A stretch of 64,000 nucleotides of DNA from Ancylobacter moscoviensis (GCF_007559435.1 NZ_VMBP01000006.1:186001-250000), one strand, 5' to 3'. Positions 37,817-46,230 are shown, counted from the stretch's first letter. Translations and numbers: made by a program. Notes: generated by a model from the sequence alone, not told the origin.

Positions 37817-38845
37817 TCATTTCGGCGCCAGCTCCTTGCCGACGCCCTTGTTCACGAACTGGGTGGTGTAGGACTTCACATAGTCGATGCCGGGTTTGAC
37901 CACCTTGGCCTCGACCATCTTGTCATAGAAGCTCTTCACCCGCGCATCCGTCATGGCACCGACGCCGAGGGTCTTGGTGTCCCCGGAATCGACGATGCCA
38001 TATTCCTTCATCTTGGCGACGGAGAAGGCGATCATCGCGTCCGTCATCTCCGGATTGTCCTGCTTGATCAGGGCGTTGGCCTTGGTGTTGTCGCCGTAGA
38101 GATAATTGTACCAGCCGATGATCGAGGCATCGACGAAGCGCTGCACGAGATCGGGGTTCTGCTTCACCAGTTCGCTGCGGGTCTCGATGGTGGTGGCGTA
38201 GGTGTCGAAGCCGTAATCGGCCAGCAGGAACAGCGCCGGCTTGAAGCCGCCCTGCTGCTCGACCGAATAGGGCTCGGAGGTGACATAGCCCTGCATGGCG
38301 CTGTTCTTGTCGACGAGGAACGGCGCCGCGTTGAAGGTGTAGGGCTTCACCTGGCTTTCGCTGAACCCGTAATCGGCGACGAGCCACTGAAAATAGCTCG
38401 CGAGCCCTTCCTTGGAGACGAAGAGGGTCTTCTGCTTCAGCTGCTCGAACGCGGTGACGTCCGGATGGGCGATGAAGACCTGCGGGTCCTTCTGGAACAG
38501 CGCGGCGACGATGATCGTCGGGATGCCCTCCGCCACGGAGGAGAACGCCTGCAGCATGTTGGCGCCCATGTAGAAATCGATCTTGCCGACCGGCAGCAGC
38601 AGCCGGTTGTTGGCCTGCGGGCCGCCCGGAACGATGGTCACGTCGAGCCCGTATTTCGCATAGGTGCCGTCCGCGACCGCCTGGTAGAAGCCGCCATGCT
38701 CGGCCTGGGCCACCCAGTTGGTGCCGAAGGTCACCTTGTCGACGGCGAAGGCGGGCATCGCCGTGGCGGCCAGCGCGGCCAGGGCCGCAAGCATGCGGAG
38801 AGAGCGGGAGCAGAAGGAACGCAAGCGCAGGAAACGCAGGCGCAT
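37817..38845 (-). CDS. ABC transporter substrate-binding protein, NMT1/THI5-like
   Basis: 342 residues. Signal peptide with a basic n-region and a core LAALAALAATAMPAFA (about 18-33). The mature protein begins VDKVTFGTNWVAQAEHGGFYQA, the hallmark of the ThiY/NMT1 group, which binds pyrimidines such as HMP derivatives and other small aromatic or heterocyclic ligands. I choose ATG 38845 (GGAG six bases before) over 38857. It is the first gene of the leftward operon and faces ridA across a 144-base promoter region. Confidence 0.9.
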   Translation of the reverse strand: MRLRFLRLRSFCSRSLRMLAALAALAATAMPAFAVDKVTFGTNWVAQAEHGGFYQAVADGTYAKYGLDVTIVPGGPQANNRLLLPVGKIDFYMGANMLQAFSSVAEGIPTIIVAALFQKDPQVFIAHPDVTAFEQLKQKTLFVSKEGLASYFQWLVADYGFSESQVKPYTFNAAPFLVDKNSAMQGYVTSEPYSVEQQGGFKPALFLLADYGFDTYATTIETRSELVKQNPDLVQRFVDASIIGWYNYLYGDNTKANALIKQDNPEMTDAMIAFSVAKMKEYGIVDSGDTKTLGVGAMTDARVKSFYDKMVEAKVVKPGIDYVKSYTTQFVNKGVGKELAPK

Positions 38846-38914
38846 CGATGTCTCCATCCGGGTGCGAAAGGCAGTGCGTTACGGGATCTGTGCCGTCATG
38901 ATAGGCGAGCTTAA

Positions 38915-38939
38915 TCGCCATGCACATATGCTGTGGCGA
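38915..38939. promoter_or_regulatory. Inverted repeat in the divergent SBP/ridA promoter
   Basis: TCGCCA and TGGCGA are separated by 13 bases that include CATATG. It lies midway between the two start codons, 70 bases from the binding-protein gene and 51 from ridA, so it could bind a regulator of both arms. No regulator gene is adjacent. Confidence 0.4.
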
Positions 38940-38989
38940 CAAGTCTGTGAACGCCTGCCGCTTTCCTTCCCGCCGGATTTTTCGCGACC

Positions 38990-39379
38990 ATGCTGCGCCA
39001 TTTCGTCCCTGCCGCCGTCCGTCGTCCCTTCGCCCGCTACAGCCATGCCGTGGAGGTGACGGCCGGCGCGCGGCTGCTGCTCACTTCCGGCCAGCTCGGC
39101 ATCGCGCCCGACGACGCGATTCCCGAGGGGGTGGAGGAGCAGGCGGAGCTGTGCTTCGCCGCCATCGCCGCCTGCCTGAGGGAGGCCGGGATGGAGCCGG
39201 CCGATGTCGTGCGCCTCAACGCCTATGTCACCGACCGGACCCATATGGCCGGCTACATGGCGGCGCGCGACCGCTTCGTCGTCGACCCGCCGCCGGCCTC
39301 GACGCTGATGATCGTCTCCGGCTTCACCCGCCCCGAATTCAAGGTGGAGATCGAGGCGCTGGCGGCACGGGCGGATTGA
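38990..39379 (+). CDS. RidA-family (YjgF/YER057c) protein
   Basis: 129 residues. Family features include LLLTSGQLGIAPDD, VVRLNAYVTDRTHMAGYM and a C-terminal FKVEIEALAA. The catalytic arginine of classical RidA (near residue 105) is not obvious: the segment reads STLMIVSGFTRPEF, with Arg five residues from the usual spot, so it may be an Rid-1/7-type relative rather than a true enamine deaminase. In pyrimidine and creatinine pathways Rid proteins assist hydrolysis of unstable intermediates. Confidence 0.85.
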   Translation: MLRHFVPAAVRRPFARYSHAVEVTAGARLLLTSGQLGIAPDDAIPEGVEEQAELCFAAIAACLREAGMEPADVVRLNAYVTDRTHMAGYMAARDRFVVDPPPASTLMIVSGFTRPEFKVEIEALAARAD

Positions 39380-39459
39380 GCCTAGAACGGCCACCTTCAT
39401 TCACTCGCCTCCCTTCACCCGCCTCCATTCGCCGACCTCGTGCTTCCGGACCTGCCGCC

Positions 39460-40278
39460 ATGCCGCCCAAACGCTTCTGGACCGAACTGACCTGGCCCGA
39501 TTTCGCCGATGGCGACACGGAGAACTGGATCGCCGTGCTTCCCGTCGCGGCGGTCGAGCAGCACGGGCCGCATCTGCCGGTCGGCGTGGATGCCTTCATC
39601 GGCGAGGGCTATCTGAAGGAAGTCGCCCGGCTGCTGCCCGACGACGTCCCGGCCGTCTTCCTGCCGTTGCAGGCGATCGGCAAGTCCAACGAGCACATCC
39701 ATTTCCCCGGCACGCTGACGCTCTCCGCCGAGACGGTGATCCGCGCCTGGACGGAGATCGGCGAAAGCGTGCGCCGCGCGGGGGTGCGCAAGATCGTCCT
39801 CGTCAACTCGCATGGCGGCAACGTGCCGATCCTCGACGTGGTGGCGCGCGACCTGCGCGCCCGGCTCGGCATGCTGGCGGTGACGGTATCCTGGCATCGC
39901 TTCGGCTATCCGGAGGGGCTGTTCACGCCGCAGGAGCGCCAGCACGGCATCCATGCCGGCGGCATCGAGACCTCGCTGATGATGGCTTTCCGCCCCGACA
40001 TGGTGCGGACCGGCGAAGTGCGGGACTTCCCGCCGGTGACGCTCGCCATGGAGCAGGAATTCGCCTTCCTGCGCGCCGGCACGCCGGCCGGCTTCGGCTG
40101 GATGGCGCAGGATATCCAGCCCGCCGGCGCCATGGGCAATGCCACCGAGGCCAGCCTCGAGAAGGGCGAGACCTGCGCGCTCTACGGCGCGCGCGCCTTC
40201 GTGGAGCTGCTGGCGGACGTGCATCGCTTCGATCTCGCCCGTCTGCCGGCGGGGCCGCTGGGCGGGAGCGCGCTGTGA
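39460..40278 (+). CDS. Creatininase-family amidohydrolase
   Basis: 272 residues. Metal-site motifs are intact: VAAVEQHGPHLPVGVD, NSHGGNVPIL and HAGGIETSLMM. The family opens cyclic amides (creatinine, lactam-like and pterin-type rings). The start at 39460 is the only sensible ATG, with no strong ribosome site. Its stop overlaps the next gene (TGATG). Together with the amidohydrolase and RidA protein on the divergent arm it suggests ring-opening chemistry on an imported heterocycle. Confidence 0.9.
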   Translation: MPPKRFWTELTWPDFADGDTENWIAVLPVAAVEQHGPHLPVGVDAFIGEGYLKEVARLLPDDVPAVFLPLQAIGKSNEHIHFPGTLTLSAETVIRAWTEIGESVRRAGVRKIVLVNSHGGNVPILDVVARDLRARLGMLAVTVSWHRFGYPEGLFTPQERQHGIHAGGIETSLMMAFRPDMVRTGEVRDFPPVTLAMEQEFAFLRAGTPAGFGWMAQDIQPAGAMGNATEASLEKGETCALYGARAFVELLADVHRFDLARLPAGPLGGSAL

Positions 40279-41318
40279 TGGAGGGCTCCATCGCCGCGGA
40301 GGCCTTCCATGACCGAACGCTCAGCCTCGACGAGGCCCGCGCCTATGCCGCCCGCGTGCTGGAGCGTTTCGGCACGGCGCCGGAGAACGCCCGCCTCACC
40401 GCCGCCGCGCTCGTGCGCGCCGAGGCGGACGGGCTCGGCACGCACGGGCTGACGCGGCTGCCGAGCTATGGCGCGATGGCGGCGGCCGGCAAGATCGACG
40501 GCCACGCCGTGCCGAGGACGATGCGGGTCGCGCCTTCCGTGCTGGCGGTCGATGCGGGCAACGGCTTCGCCTATCCGGCCATCGAGCTCGGCCTGCCGGC
40601 ACTCGCCGCGCTGACGCGCGAGACCGGCATGGGGCTGATGGCGATCCGCCGCTCCAGCCATTTCGGCGTCGCCGGCCAGCCGGTGGAGACGCTGGCGGAG
40701 GCGGGGCTGGTGGGGCTGGCCTTCTCCAACGCCTCCGCCTCCATCGCCCCGTGGGGCGGGCGCCGGGCCGTGTTCGGCACCAACCCCATCGCCTTCGCCA
40801 CGCCGCTGAAGGGGCGCGCGCCGGCGGTGGTGGACCTGTCGGTCGCCAAGGTGGCGCGCGGCAACCTGCTCGCCGCCGTGCAGCGGGGCGAGGCGACGAT
40901 CCCCGAGGGCTGGGCGCTCGATACGCAGGGCAACCCGACCACCGACGCCAAGGCGGGGCTCGCCGGCACGATGGTGCCGATGGGCGAGGCCAAGGGCACC
41001 GCGCTCGCCTTCGTCATCGAGGTGATGGCGGCGGCGCTGACGGCCTCCACCTTCTCCTTCGACGCGCCCAGCTTCTTCGACGGCAAGGGGCCGCCGGCCG
41101 CCGTCGGCCATGTGGTCATCGCCATCGACCCCGCGCGCATCGCGGGCGACGCCTATCTCGACCATCTCGAGCGGCTGGCGCTCGCCATCGAGGGCGAGCC
41201 GGGCGCGCGGCTGCCGGGCACGCGGCGCCTCGCCAATCGCGCGCGTGCGGCGCGGGAGGGCGTGACGCTCGGCGCGGCGCTGCAGCGGGCGCTGGCCGGC
41301 ATGGGCTTCGCGGGCTGA
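40278..41318 (+). CDS. Ldh2-family malate/L-lactate/ureidoglycolate dehydrogenase
   Basis: 346 residues of the type 2 malate/lactate dehydrogenase fold (also includes delta-1-piperideine-2-carboxylate and ureidoglycolate dehydrogenases). Motifs include ADGLGTHGLTRLPSY, RRSSHFGVAGQPVETLAEAGLVG and FGTNPIAFATP, with the NAD(P) site in the central domain. It oxidises a 2-hydroxy acid or reduces a cyclic imine. ATG at 40278 overlaps the creatininase-family stop by one base; a GTG at 40275 is possible. A bidirectional terminator follows. Confidence 0.9.
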   Translation: MEGSIAAEAFHDRTLSLDEARAYAARVLERFGTAPENARLTAAALVRAEADGLGTHGLTRLPSYGAMAAAGKIDGHAVPRTMRVAPSVLAVDAGNGFAYPAIELGLPALAALTRETGMGLMAIRRSSHFGVAGQPVETLAEAGLVGLAFSNASASIAPWGGRRAVFGTNPIAFATPLKGRAPAVVDLSVAKVARGNLLAAVQRGEATIPEGWALDTQGNPTTDAKAGLAGTMVPMGEAKGTALAFVIEVMAAALTASTFSFDAPSFFDGKGPPAAVGHVVIAIDPARIAGDAYLDHLERLALAIEGEPGARLPGTRRLANRARAAREGVTLGAALQRALAGMGFAG

Positions 41319-41324
41319 AACGCA

Positions 41325-41351
41325 AAAGGCCCGGGAGCGACCCGGGCCTTT
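41325..41351. terminator. Bidirectional terminator between the Ldh2 gene and ppa
   Basis: AAAGGCCCGGG/CCCGGGCCTTT, a perfect 11-bp stem with loop AGCGA. A and T runs on each side allow it to work in both directions between convergent genes. Confidence 0.85.
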
Positions 41352-41376
41352 CCATGAACCGTGGCTGCGGCTCACA

Positions 41377-41904
41377 TCACTTCTTGGCGGCTTCGATCGC
41401 CTTGACGATGAGCTCGCGGGCGCGCTGCGGGCCTTCCCAGTCGGCCACCGAGACCTTCTTGCCCTTCTCCAGATCCTTGTAGTGGGTGAAGAAGTGGGCC
41501 ACCTGCTCGACGACGAGCGGCGGCAGGTCAGCATAGCTCATGACCTTCGAGTGGTAGGGATAGACCGAGTCCGCCGGCACGGCGAGGACCTTCTCGTCGC
41601 CGCCCTTCTCGTCGGTCATCATCAGCACGCCGATCGGGCGGGCGGCGATCACGGAGCCGGCGAGCAGCGGGATCGGCGAGATGACGACGACGTCGAGCGG
41701 GTCGCCGTCGTCGCCGAGCGTCTGCGGGATGAAGCCGTAATTGCCCGGGTAGAACATCGGCGTGTGCAGGAAGCGATCGACGAACAGCGCGCCGGATTCC
41801 TTGTCGATCTCGTACTTCACCGGCGCGCCGCCGGCCGGGATCTCGATGATGACGTGAATCTCGTCAGGCGGATTCGGGCCGATCGAAATGCGCGAAATAT
41901 CCAT
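41377..41904 (-). CDS. ppa: Inorganic pyrophosphatase
   Basis: 175 residues, the standard type I soluble enzyme. The active-site signature DGDPLDVVV is present, with further Mg/PPi ligands in YEIDKESGALFVDRFL and NYGFIPQTL. The ATG at 41904 (MDISRISIGPNPPDEIHV) has GGAG upstream. It hydrolyses pyrophosphate in the cytosol and pulls biosynthetic reactions. It stands alone, convergent with the catabolic arm. Confidence 0.97.
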   Translation of the reverse strand: MDISRISIGPNPPDEIHVIIEIPAGGAPVKYEIDKESGALFVDRFLHTPMFYPGNYGFIPQTLGDDGDPLDVVVISPIPLLAGSVIAARPIGVLMMTDEKGGDEKVLAVPADSVYPYHSKVMSYADLPPLVVEQVAHFFTHYKDLEKGKKVSVADWEGPQRARELIVKAIEAAKK

Positions 41905-42072
41905 GAATGGGCTCCAACGGGCTCCGGATCGAACAGGCTGGCCCGCGCCGGCGGGCAAGGCGCCTTCTCATAAGGCGTGGCGGGCGTGGCGTCGAGACGC
42001 AAGAACCCCATCAATTCGACGAGGCGGTTTCAGGCCGGAGCGCGGGGTGGCGGAGAGGCGGTCGCGCGAGGC

Positions 42073-42087
42073 TTGATACAGTGTATC
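42073..42087 (+). promoter_or_regulatory. Putative Zur operator 1 of the zinc importer
   Basis: TTGATACAGTGTATC contains the perfect palindrome GATACA-G-TGTATC. A second copy in inverted orientation lies 35 bases downstream. Assignment to Zur rests on context (zinc importer, zur at 53 kb), not on a known box. Confidence 0.6.
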
Positions 42088-42107
42088 TTTCGGCTGGACG
42101 GAGCGAC

Positions 42108-42124
42108 ATGATATACTGTATCAA
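42108..42124 (-). promoter_or_regulatory. Putative Zur operator 2 of the zinc importer
   Basis: On the minus strand it reads TTGATACAGTATATCAT, one base different from operator 1 over the 15-bp core. It ends 21 bases before the ATG of the first gene and would cover the promoter or ribosome site. Confidence 0.6.
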
Positions 42125-42145
42125 CTTCTCCCAACGGAGATTTCC

Positions 42146-42397
42146 ATGCCTGCCGCGTCCCCCCGCCTGCACGTCCACGAGCCTCACGCCCCTTCGCATG
42201 ACCATGCCGCGCACGATCACGCCCCGCACGATCACGGGCATGCCCATCATTCGCATGCGGCGGGAGAGCGGCATCCGGCGGCGCGGCCGGGTTTTTCGCT
42301 GCTGCGCCTGTCGGTCTGGCAGCGGCTCGCCATCGCCCTGCCGCTGGCGGCGCTTCTCTGGGCGGCGGCGCTCGCCGTGATCGGGGCGGGCGCGTGA
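42146..42397 (+). CDS. His-rich small membrane protein heading the zinc operon
   Basis: 83 residues. The N-terminal 45 are packed with His/Asp/Ala (EPHAPSHDHAAHDHAPHDHG and more; about 15 histidines), followed by one membrane helix (LAIALPLAALLWAAALAVIGA). ACGGAGA precedes the ATG. Its stop overlaps the ATPase start (TGATG), so it is translated with the importer. A metal-buffering or sensing role at the membrane is plausible; I know no described family for it. Confidence 0.75.
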   Translation: MPAASPRLHVHEPHAPSHDHAAHDHAPHDHGHAHHSHAAGERHPAARPGFSLLRLSVWQRLAIALPLAALLWAAALAVIGAGA

Positions 42398-43158
42398 TGG
42401 GAAACGTTCTCTCCTTCCGCGACCTGACGCTGGGCTATGACCGGCACCCGGCGGTGCACCATCTCGACGGCGATGTGCCGGATGGCGCGCTGCTCGCCAT
42501 TTGCGGGCCGAACGGGGCCGGCAAGTCGACGCTGCTCAAGGGGATCGCCGGGGTGCTTTCCCCCCTCGCGGGGCGCATCGAGGGAAAGCTGCCGGACCAC
42601 GCCGTCGCCTATCTGCCGCAGGCGGCGGAGGTCGACCGTTCCTTTCCCATCGATGTCTATGATCTCGTGGCCATGGGGCTCTGGCGCCGTTCCGGCCTGT
42701 TCGGCGGCATCGGCCGTGCCGACCGGCGGCTCATCGAGGAAGCCATCGCCGCGGTGGGGCTGGAAGGTTTCGAGGCGCGCCCCGTCGGCACGCTTTCCGG
42801 CGGGCAGATGCAGCGCACCCTGTTCGCGCGGCTGCTCCTCCAGGACGCAAGGCTGATCCTGCTCGACGAGCCCTTCACCGCGCTCGATGCCGGCACGGTG
42901 TCCGATCTCGTGGCGCTGATCGAGCGCTGGAACGGGGAGGGGCGGACCGTCATCGCCGTGCTGCATGATCTCGAACTGGTGCGGGTGCATTTCCCGCAGA
43001 CGCTGCTGCTCGCGCGCACCCCGGTCGCCTGGGGCGAGACCCGCGAGGTGCTGACCACGCACAATCTCGCCGAGGCGCGCCGCATGTGCGAGGCATGGGA
43101 CGAGGACGCGCCGGCCTGCGCGCCGGATATGCCCTCGCACGGCATGAGGGTGGCGTGA
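42397..43158 (+). CDS. znuC: Zinc ABC transporter ATP-binding protein (ZnuC/AztA type)
   Basis: 253 residues. Walker A GPNGAGKST, signature LSGGQMQR, Walker B LILLDEPFTALD and switch histidine VLHDLE. The C-terminus (WDEDAPACAPDMPSHGM) carries a few possible metal ligands. Start codons GTG 42394 or ATG 42397 both overlap the preceding stop. It energises the importer formed with the next two genes. Confidence 0.92.
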   Translation: MGNVLSFRDLTLGYDRHPAVHHLDGDVPDGALLAICGPNGAGKSTLLKGIAGVLSPLAGRIEGKLPDHAVAYLPQAAEVDRSFPIDVYDLVAMGLWRRSGLFGGIGRADRRLIEEAIAAVGLEGFEARPVGTLSGGQMQRTLFARLLLQDARLILLDEPFTALDAGTVSDLVALIERWNGEGRTVIAVLHDLELVRVHFPQTLLLARTPVAWGETREVLTTHNLAEARRMCEAWDEDAPACAPDMPSHGMRVA

Positions 43159-44024
43159 TGTACGATCTTCTCATCGGGCCGTTCGCCGAATTCGACTTCA
43201 TGCGCCGCGCGCTTGTCGGCGTGCTGGCGCTCGGCGTCGGCGCCGGGCCGGTCGGCGTCCTGATGATGCTGCGCCGCATGAGCCTCGCCGGCGACGCGAT
43301 GGCGCACGCCATCCTGCCGGGAGCGGCGGTCGGCTTCCTCGCGGCCGGGCTGAACCTTTTCGCCATGACGGTCGGCGGTCTCGTCGCCGGCTTCGCGGTG
43401 GCGCTGGGCGCCGGCGCGGTGGCGCGGGCCACGCAGATGAAGGAGGACGCGGCGCTCGCCGCCTTCTACCTGATCTCGCTGGCGCTCGGCGTGCTGCTGG
43501 TCTCGCTGCGCGGCTCCAACGTCGATCTGCTGCATGTGCTGTTCGGCACGGTGCTGGCCCTCGACGACGCCACGCTGCTGCTGATCGTCTCCATTTCCAC
43601 CCTGACGCTGGCGGTGCTGGCGCTGCTCTGGCGGCCGCTGGTGCTGGAGAGCGTCGATCCCGGCTTCCTGCGCTCGGTCAGCCGGGCGGGGGCGCCCTCG
43701 CACCTCGTCTTCCTGGCGCTGGTGGTGACGAACCTCGTCGGTGGCTTCCATGCGCTGGGCACGCTGCTCGCCGTGGGCATGATGATGCTGCCGGCCGCCG
43801 CCGCGCGCTTCTGGACGCGCGAGCTGACGGCGCTGGTCGGCGTGTCGGTGCTCGTCGCCTGCGTCTCCGGCGTCGTCGGCCTGCTGGTCTCCTACCATTC
43901 CGGCGTGCCTTCGGGCCCCGCCATCATCCTTGTCGCCGGCGGCGCCTACGCGCTGTCGGTGCTGTTCGGGCCGGTCGGCGGGCTGCTGCTCCGCCTGATG
44001 CCGCGCCGTCATCTCGAAGCCTGA
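43158..44024 (+). CDS. znuB: Zinc ABC transporter permease (ZnuB/AztB type)
   Basis: 288 residues, eight or nine membrane helices. Family motifs RRMSLAGDAMAHAILPGAAVGFL, DLLHVLFGTVLAL and GTLLAVGMMMLPAAAARFW are present. The ATG overlaps the znuC stop (TGATG). Manganese is an alternative substrate for this family, but the His-rich partners favour zinc. Confidence 0.92.
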   Translation: MYDLLIGPFAEFDFMRRALVGVLALGVGAGPVGVLMMLRRMSLAGDAMAHAILPGAAVGFLAAGLNLFAMTVGGLVAGFAVALGAGAVARATQMKEDAALAAFYLISLALGVLLVSLRGSNVDLLHVLFGTVLALDDATLLLIVSISTLTLAVLALLWRPLVLESVDPGFLRSVSRAGAPSHLVFLALVVTNLVGGFHALGTLLAVGMMMLPAAAARFWTRELTALVGVSVLVACVSGVVGLLVSYHSGVPSGPAIILVAGGAYALSVLFGPVGGLLLRLMPRRHLEA

Positions 44025-44035
44025 GGAGTAAGCCC

Positions 44036-45055
44036 ATGCTGACCCGTCGCCCCTGGCTCGCCGCCGCGTTTGCGCTCGGCCTTGCCGCGCCTGCCGCCGC
44101 GCAGGACGCCACGCCCGCCGCCGCGACCCAGATTCCCGTCGTCGCCTCGTTCTCGATCCTCGGGGATTTCGTGAAGGAGGTCGGCGGCGATCGCGTCGCG
44201 GTGACGACGCTGGTCGGCCCCAATGGCGATGCGCACGTCTTCCAGCCGGCGCCGGCCGACGCCAAGAAGGTGGCGGGCGCCAAGGTGGTGTTCGTCAACG
44301 GGCTCGGCTTCGAGGGCTGGATCGACCGGCTCGTGAAAGCCTCCGGCACCAAGGCGGACGTGGTCGTCGCGACCAAGGGCATCGAGCCCCGCGAAATGGC
44401 CGAGGAGGAAGACGGCCACGAGGCCGCCCATGACCACGACAAGGCGCACGACCACGATCACGACAAGCATGCCGAGGGGAAGGCGCAGGACCACGATCAT
44501 GCCCACGATCACGCCCATGACCATGGCGGCATCGATCCTCATGCGTGGCAGTCGGTCGGCAATGCGAAGCGTTACGTCGCCAATGTCCGCGACGCGCTGA
44601 TCGCCGCCGACCCGGCGGGCCAGGCGACCTATGAGGCGAATGCGGCCGCCTACACGGCCAAGCTCGAGGCGCTCGATGCCGAGGTGAAGGCGGCGGTGGC
44701 GAAGATTCCCGCCGACAAGCGCCGCATCATCACCTCGCACGACGCCTTCGGCTATTTCGGCGCGGCCTATGGCATCGAGTTCGTCGCCCCGCAGGGCGTC
44801 TCGACCGAGGCGGAGGCCTCCGCCAAGGACGTTGCCCGGATCATTCGTCAGATCAAGACGGAAAAGATTCCGGCGGTGTTCGTCGAGAACATTTCCGACC
44901 CGCGCCTCGTCAAGCGCATCTCGGAAGAGACCGGCGCGAAGATCGGCGGCGAGCTCTATTCCGACGCGCTGTCCGATGACAAAGGCCCGGCGAGCACCTA
45001 CATCGACATGATGAACAACAACGTCCGTGAGCTGTCCTCGGCCCTGTCGAGCTGA
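44036..45055 (+). CDS. znuA: Zinc ABC transporter substrate-binding protein (ZnuA/AztC type)
   Basis: 339 residues with a signal peptide (cleavage near AAAQD). Cluster A-I metal ligands: histidine in NGDAHVFQP, histidine in IDPHAWQSV, histidine in ITSHDAFGYF and an acidic residue in YSDALS. A long His/Asp loop (about 125-160, HDHDKAHDHDHDKHAEG and more) sits between the first two, as in ZnuA-type proteins. It captures periplasmic zinc for the permease. It begins 11 bases after the permease stop. Confidence 0.95.
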   Translation: MLTRRPWLAAAFALGLAAPAAAQDATPAAATQIPVVASFSILGDFVKEVGGDRVAVTTLVGPNGDAHVFQPAPADAKKVAGAKVVFVNGLGFEGWIDRLVKASGTKADVVVATKGIEPREMAEEEDGHEAAHDHDKAHDHDHDKHAEGKAQDHDHAHDHAHDHGGIDPHAWQSVGNAKRYVANVRDALIAADPAGQATYEANAAAYTAKLEALDAEVKAAVAKIPADKRRIITSHDAFGYFGAAYGIEFVAPQGVSTEAEASAKDVARIIRQIKTEKIPAVFVENISDPRLVKRISEETGAKIGGELYSDALSDDKGPASTYIDMMNNNVRELSSALSS

Positions 45056-45073
45056 GTTCGCGGTTCACCACAC

Positions 45074-45153
45074 CGTCATGGCCGGGTTCGTCCCGGCCAT
45101 CCACGACTTCCCGCCGCAAGGCGTGGATGCCCGGGCCAGGCCCGGGCATGACG
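45074..45153. repeat. Dispersed palindromic repeat, double copy
   Basis: Two 32-bp units face each other: CGTCATGGCCGGG-N5-CCCGGCCATCCACG (45074-45105) and CGTGGATGCCCGGG-N5-CCCGGGCATGACG (45122-45153). Each unit is itself a hairpin with nine-base arms. Related single units lie at 48184 and 49993. It fills the gap between znuA and the COG0523 gene. Confidence 0.8.
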
Positions 45154-45175
45154 TTCTGAAAGATCGAGGTCGACA

Positions 45176-46150
45176 ATGTCCGACGTGCAGCCCAACAAGA
45201 TCCCCGTCACCGTGCTGACCGGCTATCTCGGCGCCGGAAAGACGACGCTGCTCAACCGCATCCTCTCCGAGCCGCACGGCAAGAAATTCGCCGTCGTCGT
45301 CAACGAGTTCGGCGAGATCGGCATCGACAACGACCTCGTGGTGGGCGCCGACGAGGAAGTGTTCGAGATGAACAACGGTTGCATCTGCTGCACCGTGCGC
45401 GGCGACCTCATCCGCATCATTGACGGCCTGCTGCGCCGCAAGAACGACTTCGACGGTATCATCGTCGAGACCACGGGCCTCGCCGACCCGGCGCCGGTCG
45501 CCCAGACCTTCTTCGTCGACGAGACCGTCGGTGCCAAGACCACGCTCGACGCGGTGGTGACGGTGGCCGACGCCAAATGGCTGAAGGACCGGCTGAAGGA
45601 CGCGCCGGAGGCCAAGAACCAGATCGCCTTCGCCGACGTCATCCTGCTCAACAAGACCGATCTGGTCTCGGAGACCGAGCTGAAGGACGTCGAGATGCGC
45701 ATCCGCGCCATCAACCCCTTCGCCCGCATCCACCGCACGCAGAAGTCCGACATCGCCATCGACAAGGTGCTGGGGCAGGGGGCGTTCGACCTCGACCGCA
45801 TCCAGGCGATCGACCCGGATTTCCTCGAGGGCGGGCACAAGCACTTCCACGACGAGGACATGCAGTCCTACTCGTTCTCGTCCGACAAGCCGCTCGATCC
45901 CGACCGGTTCTTCCCGTGGATCCAGGAACTGACCCAGCGCGAGGGGCCGAACATCCTGCGCTCCAAGGGCATTCTGGCCTTCAAGGACGACCCGGACCGT
46001 TTCGTGTTCCAGGGCGTGCACATGATCCTCGACGGCGACCACCAGCGCCCCTGGCGCGACGACGAGGCGAAGACGAGCCGCATCGTCTTCATCGGCCGCA
46101 AGCTCGATCCCAAGGCGCTGGAGGCGGGCTTCCTCTCCTGCGTGGCCTAG
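45176..46150 (+). CDS. COG0523 (CobW/ZNG1-like) GTPase metallochaperone
   Basis: 324 residues, G3E GTPase. Walker [10 protein letters not shown] (16-24), the metal-binding CxCC motif C69-I-C71-C72, base specificity NKTD, and a His-rich [10 protein letters not shown] stretch before the CobW C-terminal domain (about 235-320). Members help insert or conserve zinc under starvation. Its place behind znuCBA supports a zinc role over cobalamin synthesis. No copy of the paired operator lies directly upstream. Confidence 0.92.
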   Translation: MSDVQPNKIPVTVLTGYLGAGKTTLLNRILSEPHGKKFAVVVNEFGEIGIDNDLVVGADEEVFEMNNGCICCTVRGDLIRIIDGLLRRKNDFDGIIVETTGLADPAPVAQTFFVDETVGAKTTLDAVVTVADAKWLKDRLKDAPEAKNQIAFADVILLNKTDLVSETELKDVEMRIRAINPFARIHRTQKSDIAIDKVLGQGAFDLDRIQAIDPDFLEGGHKHFHDEDMQSYSFSSDKPLDPDRFFPWIQELTQREGPNILRSKGILAFKDDPDRFVFQGVHMILDGDHQRPWRDDEAKTSRIVFIGRKLDPKALEAGFLSCVA

Positions 46151-46182
46151 CAGGGGCCGGTCAGCGGCGGATTTGAACGTGG

Positions 46183-46230
46183 GGCCGAAGAAACGTTGCC
46201 CAGCCCGGCAACGATTCTTCGGCCTCTTTT
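46183..46230 (+). terminator. Terminator after the COG0523 gene
   Basis: GGCCGAAGAAACGTTGCC pairs with GGCAACGATTCTTCGGCC with one mismatch (18-bp stem, six-base loop) and is followed by TCTTTT. It separates the GTPase from the WD40 gene, which begins 103 bases on. Confidence 0.82.
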
